A DNA stretch of 7,217 nt from Candidatus Methanoperedentaceae archaeon (GTDB lineage Archaea > Halobacteriota > Methanosarcinia > Methanosarcinales > Methanoperedenaceae): assembly GCA_014859785.1 (NCBI GenBank), contig JACUTP010000091.1:1-7217 (forward strand), read 5' to 3'. The position numbers were made by a program, and so were the translations under genes. Positions 1 to 6,613 of this stretch are shown piece by piece (the first letter of the stretch is position 1; every line of letters begins with the position of its first letter). Under the pieces are notes generated by a model. That model was not told the DNA's origin. It was given only the letters and a program-made list of their open reading frames with translations, and did no database searches.

Positions 1-20
1 TATCGACTTTTCCGGCGCGC

Positions 21-30
21 CATATAAATA
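21..30 (+). promoter_or_regulatory. TATA-like box for the PP-loop/ferredoxin gene
   Basis: The stretch CATATAAATA resembles an archaeal TATA box. Archaeal transcription usually begins about 25 bases downstream of the box centre, which here falls at about base 52, directly at the first ATG (53). This implies a leaderless or nearly leaderless mRNA, and no Shine-Dalgarno sequence is seen before that ATG. The GC-rich palindrome just upstream (14-21) is not a typical BRE element. Confidence 0.5.
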
Positions 31-52
31 CCACAATCACCAAGTAGGGCTC

Positions 53-1930
53 ATGTCCCAATACCTCGGCGAACTCATGTTATACTGGTGCCACGAGTGC
101 AACCTTCCCGTACTCGGGAAAAAATGCGCCTGCGGCAGCGCCACAAAAAAGATTGACATAACACCACCGGGCGATATAAGACCCGCTTTTCCGTACGATA
201 TAGACCTCATAAACCGCACAACTGAAAAACAGTTTGGCAAAAAACTCATTCCCGAAGGCAGGCTTGTTGTTCTTAACAAAGCACCATATGAGGACAGGAT
301 GGATGAGGTTATTATGGACGGCACTGTCATGGGCTCAATTCGTTTTGAGCTTGACATGATGGAATGGGTGTTCATACCCAGGCTTGAAGGCGCTGTGAGA
401 CTGGCGGGTGGAAAAAAATGTGTGGTTGTTGACATGGGTGCTGTGGAGCTTATCAAAAAAGGCGCATCAGTTCTTGCACCCGGTGTAAATGATGCGGATT
501 CAGGTATTGTTGATGGAGACGAAGTAATCGTAATTACGCCTGGAAAGAATGTGATAGCAACAGGGCGGGCAAGGATGGGCGCAGGACGCATGCTTACCCA
601 TGAAAGGGGCATGGCTGTAAAAACAAGGTGGCACGGCAAACCAGAAGTCATGGGAGTGCCGCAATCCGGCAAAAGCAGAACATGGGATGATGCGGTAGAG
701 GCAAACAGTTACATACTTGACAAAAAGGAAAAAAATGCACACAGGTTCATAAGAAACGTGGTTGAGGCAACAAACCGCCCTGTAAGCGTATCATACTCAG
801 GAGGAAAAGACAGTCTTGTTACCTTGCTCCTGGTTCATGACAGCGTACCTGATTATGAAATCCTGTTTGCAGACACAGGTCTTGAATTCCCGGAAACGAT
901 TGAGAACGTACGGCAGGTTGCAGGGAAACTTTCAAAGCCCCTGAAACTCCATTCAGCAGGTGGTGCGTTCTGGGAGTCCATAGAGAATTTCGGACCCCCT
1001 ACAGTGGAAGCAAGATGGTGCTGCAAGGTCTGCAAGCTCGGTGCAATCACACAGGTCATCGAGAATAATTACGAAAACGGGTGCCTTTCGTTTATCGGGC
1101 AGCGAAAATACGAAAGCGAGATACGGGCTAACAGCAAGAATATATGGAAAAACCCCTGGGTCGGCAACCAGGTGGGGGCAAGCCCGATACAGAACTGGAC
1201 AGCACTGCACGTCTGGTTATACCTTTTCCGGAAAAAAGCCAGTTATAACCCCCTTTATGAAGAGGGTTTTGACAGGATTGGATGCTGGCTGTGCCCGTCT
1301 GCAAGCATGGCTGATTTTATGCGTCTTGCACATACGCATCCGGGATTGAGTGAAAAACTAACAAATTACCTTATCGATTATGCAGCCCGTGCGGGACTTC
1401 CGGTTGAATGGGTAACATACGGGTTCTGGCGGTGGCAGGTTCCACCAAAGCCGTTGAGGATGATAGCCGAAAAAAAAGGAATTGACCTTACGATAAAGGC
1501 ATCGGGAAAACCTGCCAGTTTTACCATGACTGCGGGATACCGTCCGTGCAAGGCAGGCGGGATAACGGCAGAAGGCAGTTTCGGGACACCGTTGAACCTG
1601 TCCGGGATTTCCGGAACCAATCTCATGTTGCTGCTTGGTGACACAAATTCAACAGACGGCGTGATTATTGCGCAAAACGGTGAGGAGAGCGTGCAGGTAT
1701 ATGCAAGCGGTTCGGTAGTTGCAAGAAGCAAGGATGAAGACAGTGCCTGGAAGTTGATATCAATGGCTGAAAAAACAATATACAGGGCGCTTTTATGCAC
1801 CGGATGCGGCGTATGTATGGGGCAGTGTGGTTCAGATGCGGTCAGCATAAATGGAAAGGTGGTGATTAGCAAGAAATGCACCAGATGCGGAAAATGTACG
1901 AATGCCTGTCCGGTGGTAAAATTCCGGTAA
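53..1930 (+). CDS. PAPS-reductase-family PP-loop protein with PUA-like domain and C-terminal 2x[4Fe-4S] ferredoxin
   Basis: This is a soluble 625-residue protein. Residues 13-27 form a zinc-ribbon-like start (C13-x2-C16, C25-x-C27). Residues about 115-195 look like a PUA RNA-binding domain, including the GVNDADSGIVDGDEV stretch. Residues about 235-470 are the adenosine-phosphosulfate-reductase-like PP-loop domain, with SGGKDS at 249-254 binding the adenylate nucleotide. Cysteines C323, C324, C327 and C411-x2-C414 resemble the CC...CxxC iron-sulfur ligands of APS reductases. No ECG-x-H active-site motif of classical PAPS reductases is present. Residues about 485-580 are an unrecognised linker domain. 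Residues 582-619 hold two CxxCxxCxxxC motifs, a bacterial-type 2x[4Fe-4S] ferredoxin. Homologues are usually annotated as PAPS reductase, but the PUA domain fits sulfur transfer to RNA equally well. The start at 53 suits the TATA spacing. ATG at 77 (residue 9), just before the YWC zinc ribbon, is the alternative. The gene is probably monocistronic. Confidence 0.85.
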   Translation: MSQYLGELMLYWCHECNLPVLGKKCACGSATKKIDITPPGDIRPAFPYDIDLINRTTEKQFGKKLIPEGRLVVLNKAPYEDRMDEVIMDGTVMGSIRFELDMMEWVFIPRLEGAVRLAGGKKCVVVDMGAVELIKKGASVLAPGVNDADSGIVDGDEVIVITPGKNVIATGRARMGAGRMLTHERGMAVKTRWHGKPEVMGVPQSGKSRTWDDAVEANSYILDKKEKNAHRFIRNVVEATNRPVSVSYSGGKDSLVTLLLVHDSVPDYEILFADTGLEFPETIENVRQVAGKLSKPLKLHSAGGAFWESIENFGPPTVEARWCCKVCKLGAITQVIENNYENGCLSFIGQRKYESEIRANSKNIWKNPWVGNQVGASPIQNWTALHVWLYLFRKKASYNPLYEEGFDRIGCWLCPSASMADFMRLAHTHPGLSEKLTNYLIDYAARAGLPVEWVTYGFWRWQVPPKPLRMIAEKKGIDLTIKASGKPASFTMTAGYRPCKAGGITAEGSFGTPLNLSGISGTNLMLLLGDTNSTDGVIIAQNGEESVQVYASGSVVARSKDEDSAWKLISMAEKTIYRALLCTGCGVCMGQCGSDAVSINGKVVISKKCTRCGKCTNACPVVKFR

Positions 1931-2040
1931 TTCAATAAGAAGATTATGATTTTATAAAATTGTAAAAACATGGTTATTGATGTCAAATCATATCAAAAAA
2001 TCGTAGCTGTACTACATTCCTGTTCAAAACCTTTATCCCT
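1931..2040. other. Intergenic spacer after the PP-loop gene
   Basis: This AT-rich spacer holds a self-complementary ATTTTATAAAAT at 1949-1960 and a small GTAG/CTAC inverted repeat at 2003-2015 with a 5-base loop. Neither is followed by a clear T tract, so no terminator can be assigned. No ORF or RNA gene is recognisable. Confidence 0.4.
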
Positions 2041-2056
2041 TAAAAATACTATATAG
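2041..2056 (+). promoter_or_regulatory. BRE plus TATA box of the regulator pair
   Basis: TAAAAATACTATATAG combines an A-rich BRE-like element with a TATA box (ACTATATAG at 2048-2056). The expected start of transcription is near 2077-2079, giving a leader of about 24 bases before the ATG at 2102. This is one of the best-looking promoters in the window. Confidence 0.6.
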
Positions 2057-2094
2057 ATAATGATAATTGAGAGACGCTATTTATCGTGTGAGAT

Positions 2095-2099
2095 GTGAT
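2095..2099 (+). promoter_or_regulatory. Offset ribosome-binding site (GTGAT)
   Basis: GTGAT ends 2 bases before the ATG at 2102. It matches the 3' part of the full archaeal anti-Shine-Dalgarno complement (GGAGGTGAT), which would explain the short spacing. It supports ATG 2102 as the start. Confidence 0.4.
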
Positions 2100-2101
2100 T
2101 C

Positions 2102-2611
2102 ATGGGAAAAAGAACTCGTATAATTAATGAACCCTCAGATATTGTCCTGCTATTGCGTTCGTTCGGCTCGGAAATTCACAAGATTATTTTCTCAAGTTTG
2201 CAAAACGAATGGAAAACTGAAGAGGAACTCAATGAGGAAATCGGTTTTGAAACAAAGGACAGCCTTGCCATACTCAAGAAGAGCGGATTTGTTGAAAGTA
2301 AGTGGCGAATGCCTGACCCCGGGCAAAAACCTGTTAAGGAATACCATTCATCGTATTCCAGGGTTCATGTTAATTTCCAGTGTTCGGTGGAGGATTTGAG
2401 TGATCTCATAATGATTACTTTCAAGAATGACAGCGAGATAAGGGATGACCTCATATTAATTGAGAAAGAAGTGGAAAAAGGCAACCAATCCATGAACGGA
2501 CTCCAGAGGGCAATAGATAAGAATATAATGTTCATTCGGGGTCTGGCAAAACGATCACCTATCCTGAGCGTAAAAGGACAGAGGATTGAGCTGGTCGGGG
2601 AAGCCGAATGA
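2102..2611 (+). CDS. ArsR-like archaeal winged-helix transcriptional regulator
   Basis: This 169-residue protein resembles archaeal ArsR-type predicted regulators (COG4738-like, from memory) found in Methanosarcinales. The N-terminal half (about 10-75) reads as a winged helix: a helix starting at SEIHKIIFSSL, then KTEEELNEEIGF as the helix-turn-helix, a recognition helix near DSLAILKKSGFVESKW, and a wing. The middle contains a PGQKPVKEYHSSYS stretch that looks conserved. The C-terminal half (about 95-169) is mostly helical and charged, probably for dimerisation or sensing. No metal-binding cysteine pair is present (only one cysteine), so it is unlikely to be a metal sensor of classical ArsR type. 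It has its own TATA box, and its stop overlaps the start of the next regulator in an ATGA, so the two are co-transcribed and translationally coupled. Ligand and targets are unknown. Confidence 0.8.
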   Translation: MGKRTRIINEPSDIVLLLRSFGSEIHKIIFSSLQNEWKTEEELNEEIGFETKDSLAILKKSGFVESKWRMPDPGQKPVKEYHSSYSRVHVNFQCSVEDLSDLIMITFKNDSEIRDDLILIEKEVEKGNQSMNGLQRAIDKNIMFIRGLAKRSPILSVKGQRIELVGEAE

Positions 2612-3384
2612 TATTACGGAGTAAAAAAGAAAGTACCAAATTCCAGATACTGGTTGAAATCACTGCCCATCAACCTGATGTGAGGCAGAAGGAAATCGCC
2701 GATACGATAGGTGTAACCCCGCAGGCAGTTTCTGAATATATAAAAGAACTGGTTTCAGAGGGGCTCTTGTTTTCTGACGGGCGTGTTCGTTACCGTGTTA
2801 CAAAAAAAGGTGTGGAGTGGATTCTTGAAAGGGCGCAGGAACTGAAAAAATACGCCAGGTTCGTAATGGAGGATATTGTAAGCCATATTTCAGTAGCAAC
2901 TGCCATAGCCATGGAAAGGCTGGATAAGGGACAGAAGGTCAGGCTATGGATGGAAAACGGTTTGCTTTATGCTGGTGCCGGGGCTGGTGACGTAACCGGT
3001 TCGGTGATGTCTGATGCCGCGGAAGGTGAGGATGTCGGTGTTACGGATTTGAAGGGGATGATTGGTTTTTCGCCGGTTAATATAACCATCTGCAAGGTGC
3101 CGCGTGTGGAAAGAGGGGGTTCAAGGTCGGTTGATTACGATATTTTGAAAAAGCATGCCCCGGGAAAACCATATATCGCGGCGCTTGGTGTTGAGGCGCT
3201 GGTATCACTTCGTAAGATAGATATCGAGCCGAACATTCTTTTCGGAGCAAAAGAATCCGTTGTCGAGGCAGCATTCCACGGTCTTTCATCGCTTGTTATA
3301 TCTGTGGACGAAGAAGTGCCGTCCCTTCTTAACAGGCTTGAGGCAGAGGGGTTGAATTATGAAGTTGTTGACCTTGGTAAGTAG
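2608..3384 (+). CDS. MarR-like winged-helix regulator with an uncharacterised C-terminal domain
   Basis: This is a 258-residue protein. Residues about 9-75 form a clear winged helix-turn-helix: RQKEIADTIGVTPQAVSEYI has the usual helix 2, turn and recognition helix (about 37-49), followed by a wing (GLLFSDGRVRYRVT) and the helix KKGVEWILERA. Residues about 85-105 are a helical connector. Residues about 108-258 are a glycine- and valine-rich alpha/beta domain with no motif that I recognise, possibly binding a small ligand. It may belong to the archaeal DUF7839 group, but I could not check this. The start overlaps the previous stop by 4 bases, so the two regulators are probably made together. 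The stop is only 70 bases before rpa. Read-through into the RPA operon is possible, although a T6 tract lies between. There is no membrane segment. Confidence 0.8.
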   Translation: MILRSKKESTKFQILVEITAHQPDVRQKEIADTIGVTPQAVSEYIKELVSEGLLFSDGRVRYRVTKKGVEWILERAQELKKYARFVMEDIVSHISVATAIAMERLDKGQKVRLWMENGLLYAGAGAGDVTGSVMSDAAEGEDVGVTDLKGMIGFSPVNITICKVPRVERGGSRSVDYDILKKHAPGKPYIAALGVEALVSLRKIDIEPNILFGAKESVVEAAFHGLSSLVISVDEEVPSLLNRLEAEGLNYEVVDLGK

Positions 3385-3398
3385 GAATTATCCGATGG

Positions 3399-3404
3399 TT
3401 TTTT
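3399..3404 (+). terminator. T6 tract, possible terminator after the regulator pair
   Basis: Six consecutive T residues lie 15 bases after the stop of the MarR-like gene. Archaeal termination commonly uses such U-rich tracts without a strong hairpin. A TGGTT/AACCA inverted repeat (3396-3400 and 3414-3418) overlaps the tract. The tract may equally be part of the rpa promoter. Confidence 0.3.
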
Positions 3405-3413
3405 AACGTATAC
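3399..3413 (+). promoter_or_regulatory. Weak candidate promoter of the RPA operon
   Basis: TTTTTTAACGTATAC is the only TATA-like stretch before rpa. A box centred near 3403-3408 would place the transcription start around 3429-3434, leaving a leader of about 20-26 bases with a good ribosome-binding site. The match to the TATA consensus is poor, so the operon may partly depend on read-through from the regulator genes. Confidence 0.3.
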
Positions 3414-3445
3414 AACCAGTATTACTTTCATTCCAGAAGTCGTAC

Positions 3446-3450
3446 GGAGG
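3446..3450 (+). promoter_or_regulatory. Ribosome-binding site of rpa
   Basis: GGAGG ends 4 bases before ATG 3455. It is the strongest Shine-Dalgarno sequence before any gene in the window and fixes the rpa start. Confidence 0.7.
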
Positions 3451-3454
3451 CTAC

Positions 3455-4720
3455 ATGGAGAATGAATTTGCGCCCCATGTTGACGAAATAAAAAGGGCGC
3501 TTGATAACGAAATAGATGGAACTAACATAATTGAAGATTTAAAAAAACTACTTGAATACAGGGTACCTCTTGATGAAGCAAAACGCAGCCTGATTAAAAA
3601 ATACGGCGGGACTGAGAAAAGCATTCCCCGTAAACTCAGTGATATAGAAACAGGTGACCGTAATATAGAGGTGACAGTACAGGTACTGGAACTCACCCAC
3701 CGGACAATTAACATAAAAGGTATTGAAAAAACGATTTTTTCGGGTATAATTTCAGATGGAACAGCTGCAAGGAGTTTCACGGCATGGGATGACTATGATT
3801 TAAATGCTGGTGATACAATCAGGGTCACGCATGCCTATGTGAGAAGCTGGCAGGAAATGCCTGAGATTAATTTCGGTAACCGCTCGGAAGTTATCAAACT
3901 TGACATTTCAATTGAAATTGACCCTGAAAATGAGATGAAAAAACTTTCCGAACTACGGGGGGGAGAAGTAAACGTACACACGGAATTCAGGATACTGGAT
4001 ATTGAAACCCGTGAAATCAACACAAAAAACGGGATTAATAAAATCCTGACCGGGTTTATTGCGGACGAGGTTACAAAAATACCGCTTACTTCATGGGTGA
4101 CACTTCCTGAACTTGTGGCAGGGAACGTTGTCGGGGTGAAAAACGCCTATGTCAGGTCATTCCGCGGAATTCCGACCCTGAATATAAGTGAAAACAGCAA
4201 AGTTAAAAAGCTTGATAAAAATATCGTATACAGCGAGCCTGCAAACATCCCGATAGGTGAACTTATCAAGAGGGACGGGGCTTTTGATGTTACAATTGAA
4301 GGAAACCTCCTTTCGATAAGACAGGGATCCGGACTGGTTTTCCGCTGTCCCGAATGCAGCAGGGTAATCCAGAAAAGCATGTGCCGTGTTCACGGGAAAG
4401 TGGAGGAAATACCCGATATGAGGATTAAAGCAGTAATTGATGACGGGACGGGTGCTTTGATGCTCGTAATTGATGCTGATCTCACAAAAAAGGTGTGCGG
4501 TTTGACAATACAAGAAGCAAAGAAGATTGCAGAAGCCTCCATGTCCCATAAAACAGTTGAGGAAGAAGTCAGCAGGAAAATGTTCGGGAAAATCTTTTCT
4601 GCAAGAGGCAATATGTCAAAGGGTGATTTCGGTGTTACACTTGTTGCGAAAGACGTATGGGAACCCCCCCTGAAACTTGGTGAGAAGGCATCGGAATTGC
4701 TCAGGAAAATAGCTGGTTGA
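3455..4720 (+). CDS. rpa: Replication protein A (single-stranded DNA-binding, multi-OB with zinc finger)
   Basis: This 421-residue protein coats single-stranded DNA in replication, recombination and repair. After a helical N-terminal region (about 1-60), two OB folds are visible at about 68-150 and 171-254. They look like tandem copies: FTAWDDYDLNAGD...HAYVRSW in the first matches LTSWVTLPELVAGN...NAYVRSF in the second. A third OB-like region (about 276-402) contains a zinc finger with C298-x2-C301, C310 and H313, as in euryarchaeal RPA of the RPA1 or Methanosarcina RPA2/RPA3 type. The length fits these proteins. It starts behind a GGAGG site and is followed after 1 base by its RPA-associated partner and then a phosphoesterase, the same order I recall for the Haloferax rpa1 operon. 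No frameshift is evident, although homopolymers of G7 (3957-3963) and C7 (4664-4670) occur in the gene. Confidence 0.93.
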   Translation: MENEFAPHVDEIKRALDNEIDGTNIIEDLKKLLEYRVPLDEAKRSLIKKYGGTEKSIPRKLSDIETGDRNIEVTVQVLELTHRTINIKGIEKTIFSGIISDGTAARSFTAWDDYDLNAGDTIRVTHAYVRSWQEMPEINFGNRSEVIKLDISIEIDPENEMKKLSELRGGEVNVHTEFRILDIETREINTKNGINKILTGFIADEVTKIPLTSWVTLPELVAGNVVGVKNAYVRSFRGIPTLNISENSKVKKLDKNIVYSEPANIPIGELIKRDGAFDVTIEGNLLSIRQGSGLVFRCPECSRVIQKSMCRVHGKVEEIPDMRIKAVIDDGTGALMLVIDADLTKKVCGLTIQEAKKIAEASMSHKTVEEEVSRKMFGKIFSARGNMSKGDFGVTLVAKDVWEPPLKLGEKASELLRKIAG

Positions 4721-4721
4721 T

Positions 4722-5777
4722 ATGGATAAAATAATTGACAGGGAAGTTGCATGGCGCATTTTTGCCCATGAGTTTAACAGGTCAAACCTGTACTTTAGCG
4801 AAGGCGATGAAAGGGCGCCAAATTACATAATTACACCGACAGGAGTGAAATGTAACCGCCTTTTTATTGTTGGTGTCGTGACTGAAGTTGAGAATATAGG
4901 GCATGAGAATAACCTGTGGAAAGCAAGGATTGCTGACCCGACAGGTGTTTTTACGGTATATGCAGGACAATACCAGCCTGAAGCTGCTATTTTCCTATCC
5001 GAACTTGAGGTTCCCTCGTTTGTGGCTCTTGTGGGCAAGGCAAGAAAATACGAGCCAGAGGACGGGAATGTATATCTCTCTATAAGACCCGAGGAGATTA
5101 ACCTGGCTGGCAGCGACCTCAGGGACAGGTGGGTGCTTGATACTGCTGAAAGGACACTTGAGCGGATAAGGGATATTGAGGAAGCACAGGCATCCGGGTT
5201 GTCAGGGAATGAATTGGCGGATTTTTTCAAAAAGAAAGAGATAAACCCTGTTTTTGCGGATGGTATGGTGAGGGCTCTGCGTCATTATGATAACATGGAG
5301 CAGATTATCTCAGAACTTAAGACTGCGATAATAAATGCAATACATGTAGTTGCGCCTGATGCGTCCGGGAAAAGAGTAACTGGTGTCAATAAACCGCAGA
5401 TGAACACAATTGAAGAAAATATTCCGGAAAAAGAGTTTACACCGGAAGCTGTCATAAATGAAGACGTTCTTGAAGAAATACCCGGGGAAACAGGGCATGT
5501 TATGGATGAAGCAGGGAGTGAGATTCCAGAACCTGAAATTGTACCTGGAACTGATTCAGGTGAAGTTGCTGTCCAGGAAAACCCGCCCGAGTCGAAAGAG
5601 CTAATAGCTGAAATACTTGAAAAACTGGATTCGGGTAAGGGCGTACCCCATTCCATGATTGTCGAAGCCGCCCTTTCATCAGGGATTAATGCCGTACTTG
5701 TTGAGTCAGGCATCAAGGCGCTGATGGCAGAAGGAAGGTGCTATGAACCGAAAATAGGATTACTTCGAAAAGTCTGA
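4722..5777 (+). CDS. rpap: RPA-associated protein (OB fold, acidic linker, C-terminal winged helix)
   Basis: This 351-residue protein matches the archaeal RPA-associated family (COG3390), which partners with the RPA encoded next to it. Residues about 43-128 form an OB fold (FIVGVVTEVENIG, then WKARIADPTGVFTVYAGQY and FVALVGKARKY). Residues about 133-208 are helical and probably mediate binding. Residues 231-290 form a proline-rich acidic linker with 19 Asp or Glu and one Lys, likely disordered. Residues about 291-351 form a winged helix ending GRCYEPKIGLLRKV, similar in style to the C-terminal domains of archaeal MCM and eukaryotic RPA32. The gene begins 1 base after the rpa stop, with GGTTGAT across that stop as a possible ribosome-binding site, so translation is probably coupled. 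The family is known to act with its cognate RPA. The role of the winged helix as a docking site for repair or replication proteins is inferred. Confidence 0.88.
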   Translation: MDKIIDREVAWRIFAHEFNRSNLYFSEGDERAPNYIITPTGVKCNRLFIVGVVTEVENIGHENNLWKARIADPTGVFTVYAGQYQPEAAIFLSELEVPSFVALVGKARKYEPEDGNVYLSIRPEEINLAGSDLRDRWVLDTAERTLERIRDIEEAQASGLSGNELADFFKKKEINPVFADGMVRALRHYDNMEQIISELKTAIINAIHVVAPDASGKRVTGVNKPQMNTIEENIPEKEFTPEAVINEDVLEEIPGETGHVMDEAGSEIPEPEIVPGTDSGEVAVQENPPESKELIAEILEKLDSGKGVPHSMIVEAALSSGINAVLVESGIKALMAEGRCYEPKIGLLRKV

Positions 5778-5779
5778 CG

Positions 5780-6580
5780 ATGATAGTAAATCCATTGTTA
5801 AACGAACCTGTACTTGTTATTGAAAATACATCACGGACACTTGTAATTTCAGATATTCACCTTGGTATAGAATGGGAGCTTTACCACAGCGGCATCAGTA
5901 TCCCGAGCCAGGTTGATAAACGGAAAAAACGCATAAAAAGATATATTGAAATTGTAAATCCCGACAGGATTGTTCTTCTTGGTGACATAAAGCACAATGT
6001 ACCAGGGACATCATGGCAGGAAAAAGAGGAAGTCCCGGATTTCCTTTCCTGGCTTGCTTTATCCCGGAAGGTTGATATTGTGCCCGGAAACCATGACGGT
6101 GATATTGAGTGCCTCGTACCTGAAAACGTAACAGTTCGCGACATGAAAGGCTGTATAATTGACGGCGTGGGTTATTTCCACGGGCATACGTGGCCTGATA
6201 TTGGGTTGTTTTCGGCATCGTATGTTGTTATGTCCCATAACCACCCGGCTGTGAGATTCACCGATTCGCTGGGACACAGTGTTTCAGAGCAGGTGTGGAT
6301 ACGCACGCATTTTCTTAAAAAACCTATCATCGAACATTACGGCGATATCGGTGAATGGGAAAACCCCAGGGTAATAGTCATGCCTGCGTTTAATGAATTG
6401 TGCGGGGGGATACCGTTTAACGAATCACTCCGCGAGGAGCTCATCGGTCCTATGTTTGCAAACCATGCGGTTGAGCTTGATATGGCAAGAGCTTACCTTC
6501 TTGACGGGACTGATATCGGGACAATCGAAGGTATCAGGAAGTCGGGCATAACAAAATTACGTGGACGTAAAAGACGGTAA
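5780..6580 (+). CDS. Calcineurin-like metallophosphoesterase of the RPA operon
   Basis: This 266-residue protein belongs to the archaeal/bacterial phosphoesterase group COG1407, distantly related to SbcD/Mre11. The dinuclear-metal motifs appear in order: SDIHLG (D25, H27), LLGDIKH (D69), PGNHD (N104, H105), HGHTWP (H134, H136) and SHNHP (H153, H155), so the active site is intact. There is no signal peptide or membrane segment, so it acts in the cytoplasm. The C-terminus is strongly basic (KLRGRKRR at 259-266), which could help bind nucleic acid. It starts 2 bases after the RPA-associated gene and shares its transcript. The Haloferax rpa1 operon carries a comparable phosphoesterase. Substrate is unknown: DNA or RNA ends, a nucleotide, or another phosphodiester are all possible. 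It lacks the capping domain length of SbcD or Mre11, so it should not be called a repair nuclease without tests. Confidence 0.88.
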   Translation: MIVNPLLNEPVLVIENTSRTLVISDIHLGIEWELYHSGISIPSQVDKRKKRIKRYIEIVNPDRIVLLGDIKHNVPGTSWQEKEEVPDFLSWLALSRKVDIVPGNHDGDIECLVPENVTVRDMKGCIIDGVGYFHGHTWPDIGLFSASYVVMSHNHPAVRFTDSLGHSVSEQVWIRTHFLKKPIIEHYGDIGEWENPRVIVMPAFNELCGGIPFNESLREELIGPMFANHAVELDMARAYLLDGTDIGTIEGIRKSGITKLRGRKRR

Positions 6581-6589
6581 CTGCCCCGG

Positions 6590-6610
6590 GAAGTTTTGTT
6601 CCGATTTTAT
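6590..6610 (+). terminator. Weak terminator candidate after the phosphoesterase
   Basis: A short GGAA/TTCC hairpin with a GTTTTG loop, followed by ATTTTAT, lies about 10 bases after the stop. It is short and the T tract is interrupted, so the call is tentative. Confidence 0.25.
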
Positions 6611-6613
6611 GCC

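Noticed and set aside
14..21. GGCGCGCC palindrome upstream of the first TATA box
   Set aside because: An isolated 8-base palindrome with no second copy nearby and no position typical of an archaeal BRE. Treated as chance.
37..672. Open minus-strand frame of 211 codons antisense to the PP-loop gene
   Set aside because: It lies opposite a gene with clear zinc-ribbon and PUA-like sequence. Its product is rich in Ser, Thr and Pro, as expected of an antisense shadow, and it shows no motif.
1378..1986. Open minus-strand frame of 202 codons
   Set aside because: It is antisense to the ferredoxin end of the PP-loop gene. Its cysteines, histidines and prolines come from the complement of the coding strand, and there is no domain.
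3957..3963. G7 and (at 4664-4670) C7 homopolymers in rpa as possible frameshifts
   Set aside because: The reading frame continues on both sides with sensible OB-fold sequence, so no frameshift needs to be assumed.
5780..6580. Phosphoesterase as SbcD or Mre11
   Set aside because: The metal motifs are shared, but the protein is too short for the capping domain, no SbcC/Rad50 gene is adjacent, and the HGHTWP and SHNHP motifs fit the COG1407 group better.
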